NCBI RefSeq assembly: GCF_014636475.1
Contig: NZ_BMEL01000001.1
Coordinates: forward strand, 806,001-870,000
From: Halobacillus andaensis
Lineage (GTDB): Bacteria > Bacillota > Bacilli > Bacillales > Halobacillaceae
Direction of reading: 5' to 3'
DNA: 64,000 nucleotides
Positions 1-7,238 of the stretch are shown piece after piece (position 1 is the stretch's first letter; each line of letters opens with the position of its first letter). The notes under the pieces are model-generated. The model was not told the origin of the DNA, did no database searches, and worked only from the letters and a program-made list of their open reading frames with translations. The position numbers were made by a program, and so were the translations under genes.

Positions 1-253
1 ATCCTATATCTCCAATGACTCTTTCCTGATCGATATCCATAATGATCCAAGGACCAAAGCCCAAATGATTTGAATCTTCTTCTAAAGATTCTACATAAAA
101 GGGCAGCATGGCCTTTAACCCATCATGAGGCCAGCTTCGGTTCCACGGAAGCTGATACTTATAATAAAATGCAAGCGGATTTTTCATAATCGTTTGAGCT
201 AGATCTATTGTCATCGGGATATATTTTAGTCGAGCAGATAATAATTCCATCAT
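1..253 (-). CDS. GNAT-family N-acetyltransferase, N-terminal part (cut by window edge)
   Basis: The reading frame is open from an ATG at 253 to the window edge, giving 84 residues that begin MMELLSARLKYIPM. The opening resembles the start of GNAT acetyltransferases (a strand ending in a phrase like LRYIPM, then an early helix), and the fragment ends in a strand-turn phrase, WIIMDIDQERVIGDIG, that resembles the beta2-beta3 hairpin of this fold. GNAT enzymes move an acetyl group from acetyl-CoA to an amine; the substrate cannot be told from this part. A GGGAG ribosome site lies just upstream of the double ATG. The acetyl-CoA binding loop (motif A) would lie outside the window, so the family call rests on the N-terminal pattern only. 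Confidence 0.6.
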   Translation of the reverse strand, partial: MMELLSARLKYIPMTIDLAQTIMKNPLAFYYKYQLPWNRSWPHDGLKAMLPFYVESLEEDSNHLGFGPWIIMDIDQERVIGDIG

Positions 254-334
254 TCTACTCCCTTTCTATTTATGTAATAAACCCATCATACTATTTTATA
301 TTCCTTATTATCCTCATCATTAAACAATAATAAA

Positions 335-364
335 GAAAAAACAGTCAGTTTTTTAAACTGACTG
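335..364 (-). terminator. intrinsic terminator after the ctaM-like gene
   Basis: A stem CAGTCAGTTT/AAACTGACTG (342-364) is followed on the minus strand by a run of T. It closes the cta operon. Confidence 0.8.
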
Positions 365-370
365 CCTTCT

Positions 371-826
371 TTAAAATCCAAATATTGCTCTCATCATACT
401 TGTGGTCGTTCCACTGTCATAAAGAACGTATAATAATAAATAAACCATAACACCAGTTATTGCTGTACAAAACCAAATAACGCTCGTCACAGGGCCAATT
501 TTTCGATGCTTAGAAATATTTCGCTTAAAGGCAACACGCAAAGTTACTAAACCAAATACTCCACCGGTTGTTGCCAAGATAATGTGGAAGATTAAAAAGA
601 TCGTGTAGTATATTTTAATGTCATCCGGCCCGCCAAAGCTTGTATTGCCAACAAATATCGTGCGACTAAGGTAAATGATAAAAAAGGTCAATGCGCTAAT
701 AGCAGCAGCCACCATCGTCCTTTTATGAGCGGCTCGTTTATCTTTTGCAATTAATACCCATCCAATAGCGACAAGTATAGCACTGAGAACGATGAAAAAC
801 GTACTTAAAGTTGGTAGTAACGGCAT
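371..826 (-). CDS. ctaM: DUF420 membrane protein, CtaM/YozB-like cytochrome oxidase maturation factor
   Basis: A protein of 151 residues with four to five hydrophobic segments and conserved histidines (HKRT, FHII, HRKIG). It matches the DUF420 family, represented by B. subtilis YozB and Staphylococcus aureus CtaM; CtaM is needed for maturation of an aa3-type oxidase. It is the last gene of the caa3 operon, directly after ctaG, as yozB is in B. subtilis. I chose the ATG at 826 because GAGGAG lies nine bases upstream; a longer TTG-started frame from 847 would put that ribosome site inside the gene. The membrane location and oxidase-assembly role are inferred from family and position; the biochemical activity is not known from the sequence. 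Confidence 0.85.
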   Translation of the reverse strand: MPLLPTLSTFFIVLSAILVAIGWVLIAKDKRAAHKRTMVAAAISALTFFIIYLSRTIFVGNTSFGGPDDIKIYYTIFLIFHIILATTGGVFGLVTLRVAFKRNISKHRKIGPVTSVIWFCTAITGVMVYLLLYVLYDSGTTTSMMRAIFGF

Positions 827-905
827 GTCAATTTTCTCCTCTTTCAAAAATCAATTCACAGAAAAAGGAGTCGAACTTAAAGTAAGAAAGACTCTCTCTC
901 TGAAT

Positions 906-1811
906 TTATGACTCCGTTTGAGCGTGTGCAGGTAACGGGTCAATTGTATCTCTTTCACGGTTAAACCAGCTAAAGAAAATTTGAGCAATAATTACACCGA
1001 AAATAATTTCCTGAGTAATTTTCATAATAATCCCACCCAATTGCTGATCTTCAACTAATGGCATCGGTGTAAAATATTCAGGGCCGCTCAATGAACTTGA
1101 AATCCCTGCCAACACATCACCAGGTACGCACAAACTCATCGCTTGCAGCCAGGCACCGGATTGAGTGTACGTCTCGTACAATGGTGTACCAGCGAAGATA
1201 ATCAGCCCACAAGCAGGTGTGATTAATACACCATTCGCAAAGATGAAACCGATTTTTAGAATTGGGCTTAAACGATCCATCTCTTTAATTGGACTAAATA
1301 CGGACCACCACATAAAAAAGGCTGTAAGTAATATAAACGTGGTGATTAAAGTGTGGGCCATTTCATTCGACTTAGCGTAATCGAAAAAAACAGGCATATG
1401 GTAAATAGAAAAGAACCCATTAAACACAATTAACGATACAAGCGGTTTCGTCATCACTTTTAGTATGGACGATACAACGGGCGCGGCAAAGACCTTATGC
1501 CAAATCCATACAGGAATACCTTTAATAATTAAAATCGGAAACAGTAAGTAATAAAGAGCCATTTGCGTCATATGTGCTGTAAACATAATATGAGAAAGCA
1601 AGTCCACCGGGGACCCTTTCACTATATAAAGCAAGAGCATTCCAGCGTAAAACATAATCTGCTGACCGATCGTTGGCCGCTCTTCTCCTTGTTTACGTTT
1701 CGGACCCGTTATATAAAAATAAAGCGCTGACATGGCGAGTATAAATATTAAATAATATGGACTCCACAATGCTCTGAACCCAAATATCTGCAGTTCTAAC
1801 CACACAGGCAT
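906..1811 (-). CDS. ctaG: cytochrome c oxidase assembly factor CtaG (caa3 type)
   Basis: A polytopic membrane protein of 301 residues with about seven hydrophobic segments, matching the caa3_CtaG family. In Bacillus, CtaG is needed to form active caa3 oxidase, probably by helping build the CuB site of subunit I. This family is unrelated to the proteobacterial CtaG/Cox11 family. Conserved features include HIMFTAHMTQMALYYLLFP (about residues 73-91) and the following PVWIWHK. AAGAGGTGAG precedes the ATG at 1811. It is separated from ctaF by a terminator hairpin at 1926-1952, so its expression may be lower than that of the structural subunits or may have its own promoter. Confidence 0.93.
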   Translation of the reverse strand: MPVWLELQIFGFRALWSPYYLIFILAMSALYFYITGPKRKQGEERPTIGQQIMFYAGMLLLYIVKGSPVDLLSHIMFTAHMTQMALYYLLFPILIIKGIPVWIWHKVFAAPVVSSILKVMTKPLVSLIVFNGFFSIYHMPVFFDYAKSNEMAHTLITTFILLTAFFMWWSVFSPIKEMDRLSPILKIGFIFANGVLITPACGLIIFAGTPLYETYTQSGAWLQAMSLCVPGDVLAGISSSLSGPEYFTPMPLVEDQQLGGIIMKITQEIIFGVIIAQIFFSWFNRERDTIDPLPAHAQTES

Positions 1812-1925
1812 CTCACCTCTTTTTCTTTTACAGGATTCTTTTCTATTCTAACGAAATTTCTTCTAAAAAACGAGTCTTCCTCTACAGTTTTTTTAATGTT
1901 CATAAATTAGACATAACCAGGGCAT

Positions 1926-1952
1926 AAAAAAGAGACCGGAAAACCGGTCTCT
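1926..1952 (-). terminator. terminator hairpin between ctaF and ctaG
   Basis: The hairpin AGAGACCGG-aaaa-CCGGTCTCT is followed on the minus strand by T residues. It lies inside the cta operon, after the structural genes and before the assembly genes ctaG and ctaM, and could set a lower level for the assembly factors. Confidence 0.8.
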
Positions 1953-1956
1953 TTTA

Positions 1957-2280
1957 TTACCACCATATAATTGTAGTGAATGTGATGATTGTTAGAATGG
2001 CGACTCCTAATCCTCCATACATCATAACAGCTACCATGTCGTGTCCTTTATTCTTCATATGCATGAAATAATAAAGCTGGAAAAGTACCTGAACGACCGC
2101 AAGCAGTAACAAGGTAGGAATTAGAAATATCGATCCGATATCAAGTATTACCATTCCAAAAGCAATAAACGTAAAGAGAATCATTAGCGCAAAACTAATC
2201 ACTTGCTGCTTCATCTCTTCTTTATGCTGCTTCTTCACAAATTCGTCTTGCTGCTGTGTCATATTCGAGTGATTTGCCAT
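1957..2280 (-). CDS. ctaF: cytochrome c oxidase subunit IVB (CtaF)
   Basis: A small subunit of 107 residues with a charged N-terminal tail followed by three hydrophobic segments. It matches the bacterial COX4 family found in caa3 and quinol oxidases. It lies 3 bp after ctaE and ends the run of structural genes before a terminator. The phrase FQLYYFMHMKNKGHD is typical of the loop after the second segment. The role is structural, stabilising the heme-copper oxidase complex in the cytoplasmic membrane. Confidence 0.92.
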   Translation of the reverse strand: MANHSNMTQQQDEFVKKQHKEEMKQQVISFALMILFTFIAFGMVILDIGSIFLIPTLLLLAVVQVLFQLYYFMHMKNKGHDMVAVMMYGGLGVAILTIITFTTIIWW

Positions 2281-2283
2281 TGT

Positions 2284-2904
2284 TTATACCACTCCCATCA
2301 AGTAAACGACAGTAAAGATAAATACCCAAACAACGTCGATAAAGTGCCAGTACAAGCTGGCAATATAGAACTTCGGTGCGTTGTAAAGGTTCAAACCACG
2401 CTTAGAGTTACGAATCATTAGGGCTACGATCCAGCTTAGGCCAAACAATACGTGACCACCATGGAATCCGACTAACGTATAGAAAGCAGAACCAAAAGCT
2501 GAAGACCTAAAAGTAAATTCGTACTCATGGATATAATGCACAAATTCATATATTTCAAAACCTAAAAATGCTAAACCTAAAGCTACTGTAATACCTAACC
2601 AAAGCTGCATTTTTCTAAAATCATTGTTTTTCATGTGATACATCGCGTATACACTTGTCAATGAACTAGTTAAAAGCAGCATCGTCATGATAAATACCAG
2701 CTCAAGTCCGAATAAGTGTTCAGGTGTGTTTTCACCTGAAGTTGAACGATTTAGCGCCAAATAAGTTCCGAATAAACTTGCGAATAATACGGTTTCTCCA
2801 CCTAAGAAAAACCAGAAAGCTAGAAACTTATTTTTCCCTTCGAGGGTGGCTTTTTCTGGATCATGCGGCATTTGTTTTGGATTCAACACATCTTCATGAC
2901 TCAT
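2284..2904 (-). CDS. ctaE: cytochrome c oxidase subunit III (CtaE)
   Basis: A protein of 206 residues with five hydrophobic segments, as usual for the short bacterial subunit III of caa3 oxidases. Signature phrases are FHGGHVLFGLSWI and YWHFIDVVWVFIF, the latter near the C-terminus. The start codon overlaps the ctaD stop codon by one base, so the two are translationally coupled. Subunit III does not carry redox centres; it stabilises subunit I and its proton uptake. Confidence 0.96.
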   Translation of the reverse strand: MSHEDVLNPKQMPHDPEKATLEGKNKFLAFWFFLGGETVLFASLFGTYLALNRSTSGENTPEHLFGLELVFIMTMLLLTSSLTSVYAMYHMKNNDFRKMQLWLGITVALGLAFLGFEIYEFVHYIHEYEFTFRSSAFGSAFYTLVGFHGGHVLFGLSWIVALMIRNSKRGLNLYNAPKFYIASLYWHFIDVVWVFIFTVVYLMGVV

Positions 2905-4772
2905 TATTTGCCAGCCCCCTTTTCAATATCTTTTTCAAGGTCTGCTTTATGAATGTGGTGACCGAGATCGTCTTTAAGTGAACGTATCAGCATGGAGCCG
3001 AGTGTGATTCCCATTCCGATGAAAACAAGAGCTAACCAGCCTTTATCATCCACTTGATAGATAAATCCGAAACCAGCTATAAACAGGCCTAGTGACATCA
3101 TGAAAGGTAAAATAGACGCGTTCGGCATATGAATATCACCCAACGGCTCAGCAGGTGTCATACCTTTTTTCCCTTCACTTTTCTCTACCCATAATGGATC
3201 AAGTCCACGAACAAGCGGAGTTTGTACAAAGTTGTAGTGTGGTGGGGGTGATGGAATCGACCATTCCAGTGTTCTACCATCCCAAGGGTCTCCGCTCACT
3301 TTTTCAGTTTTCACAGATGTATACACTACGTTAACTAAGAAAATGATTGTACCGATTGCCATTAAGAAGGCACCAGCCGTACTAATAATATTCCCTGTTT
3401 CAAGTCCTTGTCCTTCAAGGAAAACCCAGTAACGTCGAGGCATCCCCATTAGACCTAAGAAGTGTTGAATAAAGAATGTTAGGTGGAAACCAATGAAAAA
3501 CGGCCAGAAAGCAAGCTTACCAAGTTTTTCGTTAAGTACTTTACCAAACATTTTAGGCCACCAGTAGTGCAGGGAAGCAAAAAGACCAAATACTACACCA
3601 CCAACAATTACGTAGTGGAAGTGTCCAACAACAAAATATGTGTCGTGGTATTGATAGTCGGCTGCAGCTGCAGCAAGCATTACCCCCGTCATTCCTCCAA
3701 TTGTAAAGGAAGGAATAAACGCTACAGACCACAGCATAGCGGAAGTCATTCGAATGTTTCCGCCCCACATCGTAAACATCCAGTTAAAGATCTTAATCCC
3801 TGTTGGTACAGCGATTGCCATCGTTGCAACAGCAAAGATGGAGTTCGCAATAGGGCCCATGCCAACTGTAAACATGTGGTGAGCCCATACCATGAAGCCC
3901 AGGAACCCAATGAGTACGGTTGCAAAAACCATCGCAGAATAACCAAATAAACGTTTCTTAGAAAATGTAGAGAATATATCACTAAACGCACCGAATAGCG
4001 GCAAGATCAGGATATAAACTTCAGGGTGTCCAAAGATCCAAAATAAGTGTTCCCATATGATGGCGTTACCTCCGGCAGCCGTATCGAAAAATACAGAACC
4101 AAACATACGATCAAACATCATTAGGAACAAGCCGACTGTTAAAGCCGGAAATGCAAATAAGATTAATGCACTGGTTACAAATGAAGCCCATGAGAATAAA
4201 GGCATACGCATATACGTCATTCCTGGTGCACGCATGTTAACAATCGTTACGAGGAAGTTAATCCCCCCGATTAATGTTCCCGCACCGGAAATTTGCAGCC
4301 CCATGACATAGTAATCGACACCATGTCCTGCTGACGTTGTTGATAAAGGAGCATAGTTTGTCCACCCTGCATCAGGTGCTCCTCCTGTAAACCATGAGAC
4401 GTTCAGCAAAATTCCTCCGAATAAAAACAGCCAGAACCCGAGGGAATTTAGAAATGGAAAAGCTACGTCTCTTGCGCCGATTTGCAGTGGAACAACAGCA
4501 TTCATTAAAGCAAATATAAGCGGCATAGCAGCCAGAAATATCATGGTAGTTCCGTGCATCGTTATCATTTCATTGTATAATCCAGCTGAAATAAAGTCAT
4601 TGTCTGGCCTCATCAACTGAATACGAATTAGCATCGCTTCAAGCCCGCCGATTAGGAAAAACAGGCCACCAGCGACCAAATAAAGATGGGCAATCTTCTT
4701 GTGGTCCACTGTTGTCAAATAATCCCAAATTGCAGCGCCGAGCCCACGATTTTGTGACATTGCAGTACTCAC
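2904..4772 (-). CDS. ctaD: cytochrome c oxidase subunit I (CtaD)
   Basis: A 622-residue catalytic subunit of the caa3 oxidase. It binds low-spin heme a and the heme a3-CuB centre that reduces oxygen to water and pumps protons. Visible signatures are the heme ligand region near MHGTTMIF, the CuB/cross-link segment HLFWIFGHPEVYILILP, and the double-histidine heme region VVGHFHYV. Two further hydrophobic segments near the C-terminus are typical of Bacillus subunit I, which is longer than the mitochondrial form. Translation starts at a GTG (4772) behind GGGAGG. It lies 35 bp downstream of ctaC. Confidence 0.97.
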   Translation of the reverse strand: MSTAMSQNRGLGAAIWDYLTTVDHKKIAHLYLVAGGLFFLIGGLEAMLIRIQLMRPDNDFISAGLYNEMITMHGTTMIFLAAMPLIFALMNAVVPLQIGARDVAFPFLNSLGFWLFLFGGILLNVSWFTGGAPDAGWTNYAPLSTTSAGHGVDYYVMGLQISGAGTLIGGINFLVTIVNMRAPGMTYMRMPLFSWASFVTSALILFAFPALTVGLFLMMFDRMFGSVFFDTAAGGNAIIWEHLFWIFGHPEVYILILPLFGAFSDIFSTFSKKRLFGYSAMVFATVLIGFLGFMVWAHHMFTVGMGPIANSIFAVATMAIAVPTGIKIFNWMFTMWGGNIRMTSAMLWSVAFIPSFTIGGMTGVMLAAAAADYQYHDTYFVVGHFHYVIVGGVVFGLFASLHYWWPKMFGKVLNEKLGKLAFWPFFIGFHLTFFIQHFLGLMGMPRRYWVFLEGQGLETGNIISTAGAFLMAIGTIIFLVNVVYTSVKTEKVSGDPWDGRTLEWSIPSPPPHYNFVQTPLVRGLDPLWVEKSEGKKGMTPAEPLGDIHMPNASILPFMMSLGLFIAGFGFIYQVDDKGWLALVFIGMGITLGSMLIRSLKDDLGHHIHKADLEKDIEKGAGK

Positions 4773-4807
4773 GCTTTAACCTCCCTTTAAAGCCTTTACA
4801 TAAAGTA

Positions 4808-5875
4808 TTATTCTTCTTCTACTTCTTCACCGGATAGATTCGAACCTACATCTGAATGATCAAGCTCCATTAAATATTCAGCGATTTGATTAGCTTCTTC
4901 TTCTGAAACTAAGTTAGCTGGCATTTGGTTTCCTGGCTTTACTTCTTCAGGGTTTACAATCCAGTTCACCAAGTTTTCTTTAGACGGCTCTAAAATACCA
5001 GCAACCTTCGTACGATTCGCAAAGTTTGTTAAGTTCGGACCTTGTCCGGCAGCACCGTCGCCAATCGCGTGACAGCCTAAGCAGCTCTCTTCAAAAAGGT
5101 CTTGTCCTTCTTGTGCATCAGCTGTTTCTGCTTCTGCTTCAGGATCGACATTTTGCATGTCTTCTTTCCACTGGTCATATTCATCAGGACTTACAGCAAT
5201 TACTCTAAAATCCATCAAGGAGTGAGATTCTCCACAAAGCTCAGCACAGTGGCCCCAATAAACGCCTTCCTCGTAAGCTTCTAAGTACATGGTATTGTCA
5301 TTATCTCCAGGGTTTGTATCCATTTTCCCAGCAATGGAAGGTACCCAGAAAGAGTGAATCACATCACTCGATTTCATATCTAAGTATACTCTCTCACCAG
5401 TAGGAATATAGAGATCCTGACTCGTAGAAATTTCATCGTCTGGATAACTGAAGTGCCACCAATACTGATTTCCTGTTACTTCAACAGTTGTAACTCCGTC
5501 ATCACCTTTGGTAGATTCATCAGCTAGATCAAAAGTAGCTTGTACAGTTGGTACTGCCAATACTAATAACAAAATAATTGGGATAACTGTCCAAATCACT
5601 TCAAGCGCTTTATTTCCCTCAGTTTGCTTAGGAATAAAGTCTTCTTGACCCTTTTTCTGACGATAGCGGATAAGTACAAACGTGTAGATCGCCATAACGA
5701 TTACAAATACAAAGACCATAATAGCGATACTGATCATCATAAGATCAAATAATAAATCCGAGCCATATCCTTTAGGTTTAAGTGCACTAAGGTTATCAAC
5801 TCCACACCCTGATAAAACAAGGGTCAGTGCCCCAAATAGGAAGAATGACCGGAACTTTCCCATCCAACCTCTCAT
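4808..5875 (-). CDS. ctaC: cytochrome c oxidase subunit II with fused cytochrome c domain (CtaC)
   Basis: A 355-residue lipoprotein. A signal peptide ends in the lipobox LVLSGC (Cys24), followed by two membrane helices (about 42-70 and 90-112). Next comes the cupredoxin CuA domain with ligands His174, Cys210, Cys214, His218 and Met221 in the phrase HCAELCGESHSLM. A C-terminal cytochrome c domain carries the heme motif CLGCH (265-269) with a distal Met in GNQMPANL. This domain order defines a caa3 oxidase that takes electrons from cytochrome c at the outer membrane face. The tail is strongly acidic, in keeping with a salt-adapted extracellular protein. Confidence 0.97.
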   Translation of the reverse strand: MRGWMGKFRSFFLFGALTLVLSGCGVDNLSALKPKGYGSDLLFDLMMISIAIMVFVFVIVMAIYTFVLIRYRQKKGQEDFIPKQTEGNKALEVIWTVIPIILLLVLAVPTVQATFDLADESTKGDDGVTTVEVTGNQYWWHFSYPDDEISTSQDLYIPTGERVYLDMKSSDVIHSFWVPSIAGKMDTNPGDNDNTMYLEAYEEGVYWGHCAELCGESHSLMDFRVIAVSPDEYDQWKEDMQNVDPEAEAETADAQEGQDLFEESCLGCHAIGDGAAGQGPNLTNFANRTKVAGILEPSKENLVNWIVNPEEVKPGNQMPANLVSEEEANQIAEYLMELDHSDVGSNLSGEEVEEE

Positions 5876-5960
5876 TAAGTAATACCTCTCTTTCTCTTTT
5901 TAATGAAATCTTTATATTATTAGTAACCAGCTCATGAGTTCATTTCATGAGCTAGTTACA

Positions 5961-6902
5961 TTAATAAAAAAACGGCAGTGTAACTAATACCATTGTTAAA
6001 AATAGGATGGTCAAATAGTTAAGAGAATAAACGAACATCCATGTTGCCCACTTATAGTCATCTTTCATAAAGAAGCCAGCGATTCCTAAGATCAGCCAAC
6101 CTAAGGATAAAGTAAATGCGATGACTAAAAATATACTGCCCAGTGACGCTAGATAAATCGGTAAAGGCAGCAGACAAGCCACGTAAATCACAATTTGACG
6201 CTTCGTCATTTGAAAACCATGGACAACTGGCAGCATAGGAATTCCTGCTGCTTTATATTCATCCTTCTTCTTCATAGCTAGCGCTAAGAAGTGAGGTGTT
6301 TGCCAGATAAACATGATTAGAAACAAAATAATTGCTTCTAATTGTAAACTAGGTTCAATGGCGGCCCATCCAATTAAAGGGGGCACCGCACCTGAGAAGC
6401 TTCCAATAACTGTGTTAATGGTATATTTCCTCTTAGACCACATCGTATACAGAACAACGTAGATAAACCAACCAGCTGCTCCCAATAAAGCTGCAGGTAT
6501 TGTTGTGAAGGATAAGACAACGACCCCAGCTGCTGAAACACCAATTCCCATCCATTTAATAACATCAAGAGGAATAGATCCTGTTACGGTTGGTCTGCTT
6601 TCTGTTCTAGACATTAAAGGATCGATGTCTCTATCATACCAGTTATTTAAAATACAGCCACCAGCAATTACGAAAGCGGTTCCGAACATTGTCAGCAGGA
6701 AGGTTAACCACTGATCAGTAAAACTGGCTCCCGTATAATATAAAGCTAGCCAAAAGCCAGTAAAAGTCGTAATTAAATTAGAATTTATAATCCCAACTTT
6801 AATCAAACTTTTAATATCAGCTAGTAATGAAGTTTCACGTACAGTCGAATTCATGACCTGTGTAGCCGGCGTGTCAACTGTTCTAGGATTGTCCATAGAC
6901 AT
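5961..6902 (-). CDS. ctaB: protoheme IX farnesyltransferase (heme O synthase)
   Basis: Converts heme B to heme O by adding a farnesyl group, the first step toward heme A for the caa3 oxidase. It is a UbiA-type membrane protein of 313 residues with about nine helices. The prenyl-diphosphate binding motif NNWYDRDIDPLM is followed by the usual second acidic loop region near KKKDEYKAAGIPMLPVV. I place the start at the ATG at 6902 because AAGGAGG lies just upstream; a frame extension to 6992 has no ribosome site and is not family-like. It is the first gene of the cta operon. The heme A synthase gene ctaA, divergent from ctaB in B. subtilis, is not next to it here. Confidence 0.95.
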   Translation of the reverse strand: MSMDNPRTVDTPATQVMNSTVRETSLLADIKSLIKVGIINSNLITTFTGFWLALYYTGASFTDQWLTFLLTMFGTAFVIAGGCILNNWYDRDIDPLMSRTESRPTVTGSIPLDVIKWMGIGVSAAGVVVLSFTTIPAALLGAAGWFIYVVLYTMWSKRKYTINTVIGSFSGAVPPLIGWAAIEPSLQLEAIILFLIMFIWQTPHFLALAMKKKDEYKAAGIPMLPVVHGFQMTKRQIVIYVACLLPLPIYLASLGSIFLVIAFTLSLGWLILGIAGFFMKDDYKWATWMFVYSLNYLTILFLTMVLVTLPFFY

Positions 6903-6996
6903 ATCTTCCCTCCTTCTCCTGCTTGCTGAAACTTTCAGTACAAAGCATTCTTTGTTTCTTGTAAAATTTGTAACACAGTCAAGAAACATCAAAATA

Positions 6997-7026
6997 ATTG
7001 TATCACGTTATCATGTTTCTATCTAT
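6997..7026 (-). promoter_or_regulatory. candidate promoter of the cta operon
   Basis: On the minus strand an extended -10 (TGA followed by TACAAT, 6997-7002) has a weak -35 (TAGATA) 17 bases upstream. It sits about 95 bases before the ctaB start codon. This is a pattern match only. Confidence 0.4.
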
Positions 7027-7048
7027 TTCTACATTACAATTTTATTTT

Positions 7049-7068
7049 TTTGTGACAAAATTGTGAAG
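7049..7068. promoter_or_regulatory. possible tandem ResD-like site upstream of ctaB
   Basis: Two imperfect copies of the ResD-type motif TTTGTGAAT (TTTGTGACA and ATTGTGAAG) lie 11 bp apart, one helical turn. ResD activates cta genes in B. subtilis. The match is short and the region AT-rich, so this is tentative. Confidence 0.3.
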
Positions 7069-7186
7069 CTCCTAAAAGACTCATACCTATATATTTCTAG
7101 CAAATATATAGAAGCATTGCAAGAGCTTTTGTAATAAACATTGTTCTTTCTATGTATTACTCAGAGGCTATTCCAAATGAACCACA

Positions 7187-7220
7187 TAAAAGCCCGTACC
7201 ACCATAACCAGCGGTACGGG
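7187..7220 (-). terminator. terminator of pycA
   Basis: The stem CCCGTACC/GGTACGGG (7193-7220) is followed on the minus strand by CTTTTAT. Confidence 0.8.
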
Positions 7221-7238
7221 TGCTTACCTTCTCGTGCA

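Noticed and set aside
3483-3991. Frames on both strands inside ctaD
   Set aside because: Out-of-frame shadows of a strongly conserved coding gene.
6853-7134. Plus-strand frame overlapping the ctaB start region
   Set aside because: Antisense to the ctaB 5' end and promoter region; no ribosome site and low-complexity hydrophobic sequence. It is not ctaA.
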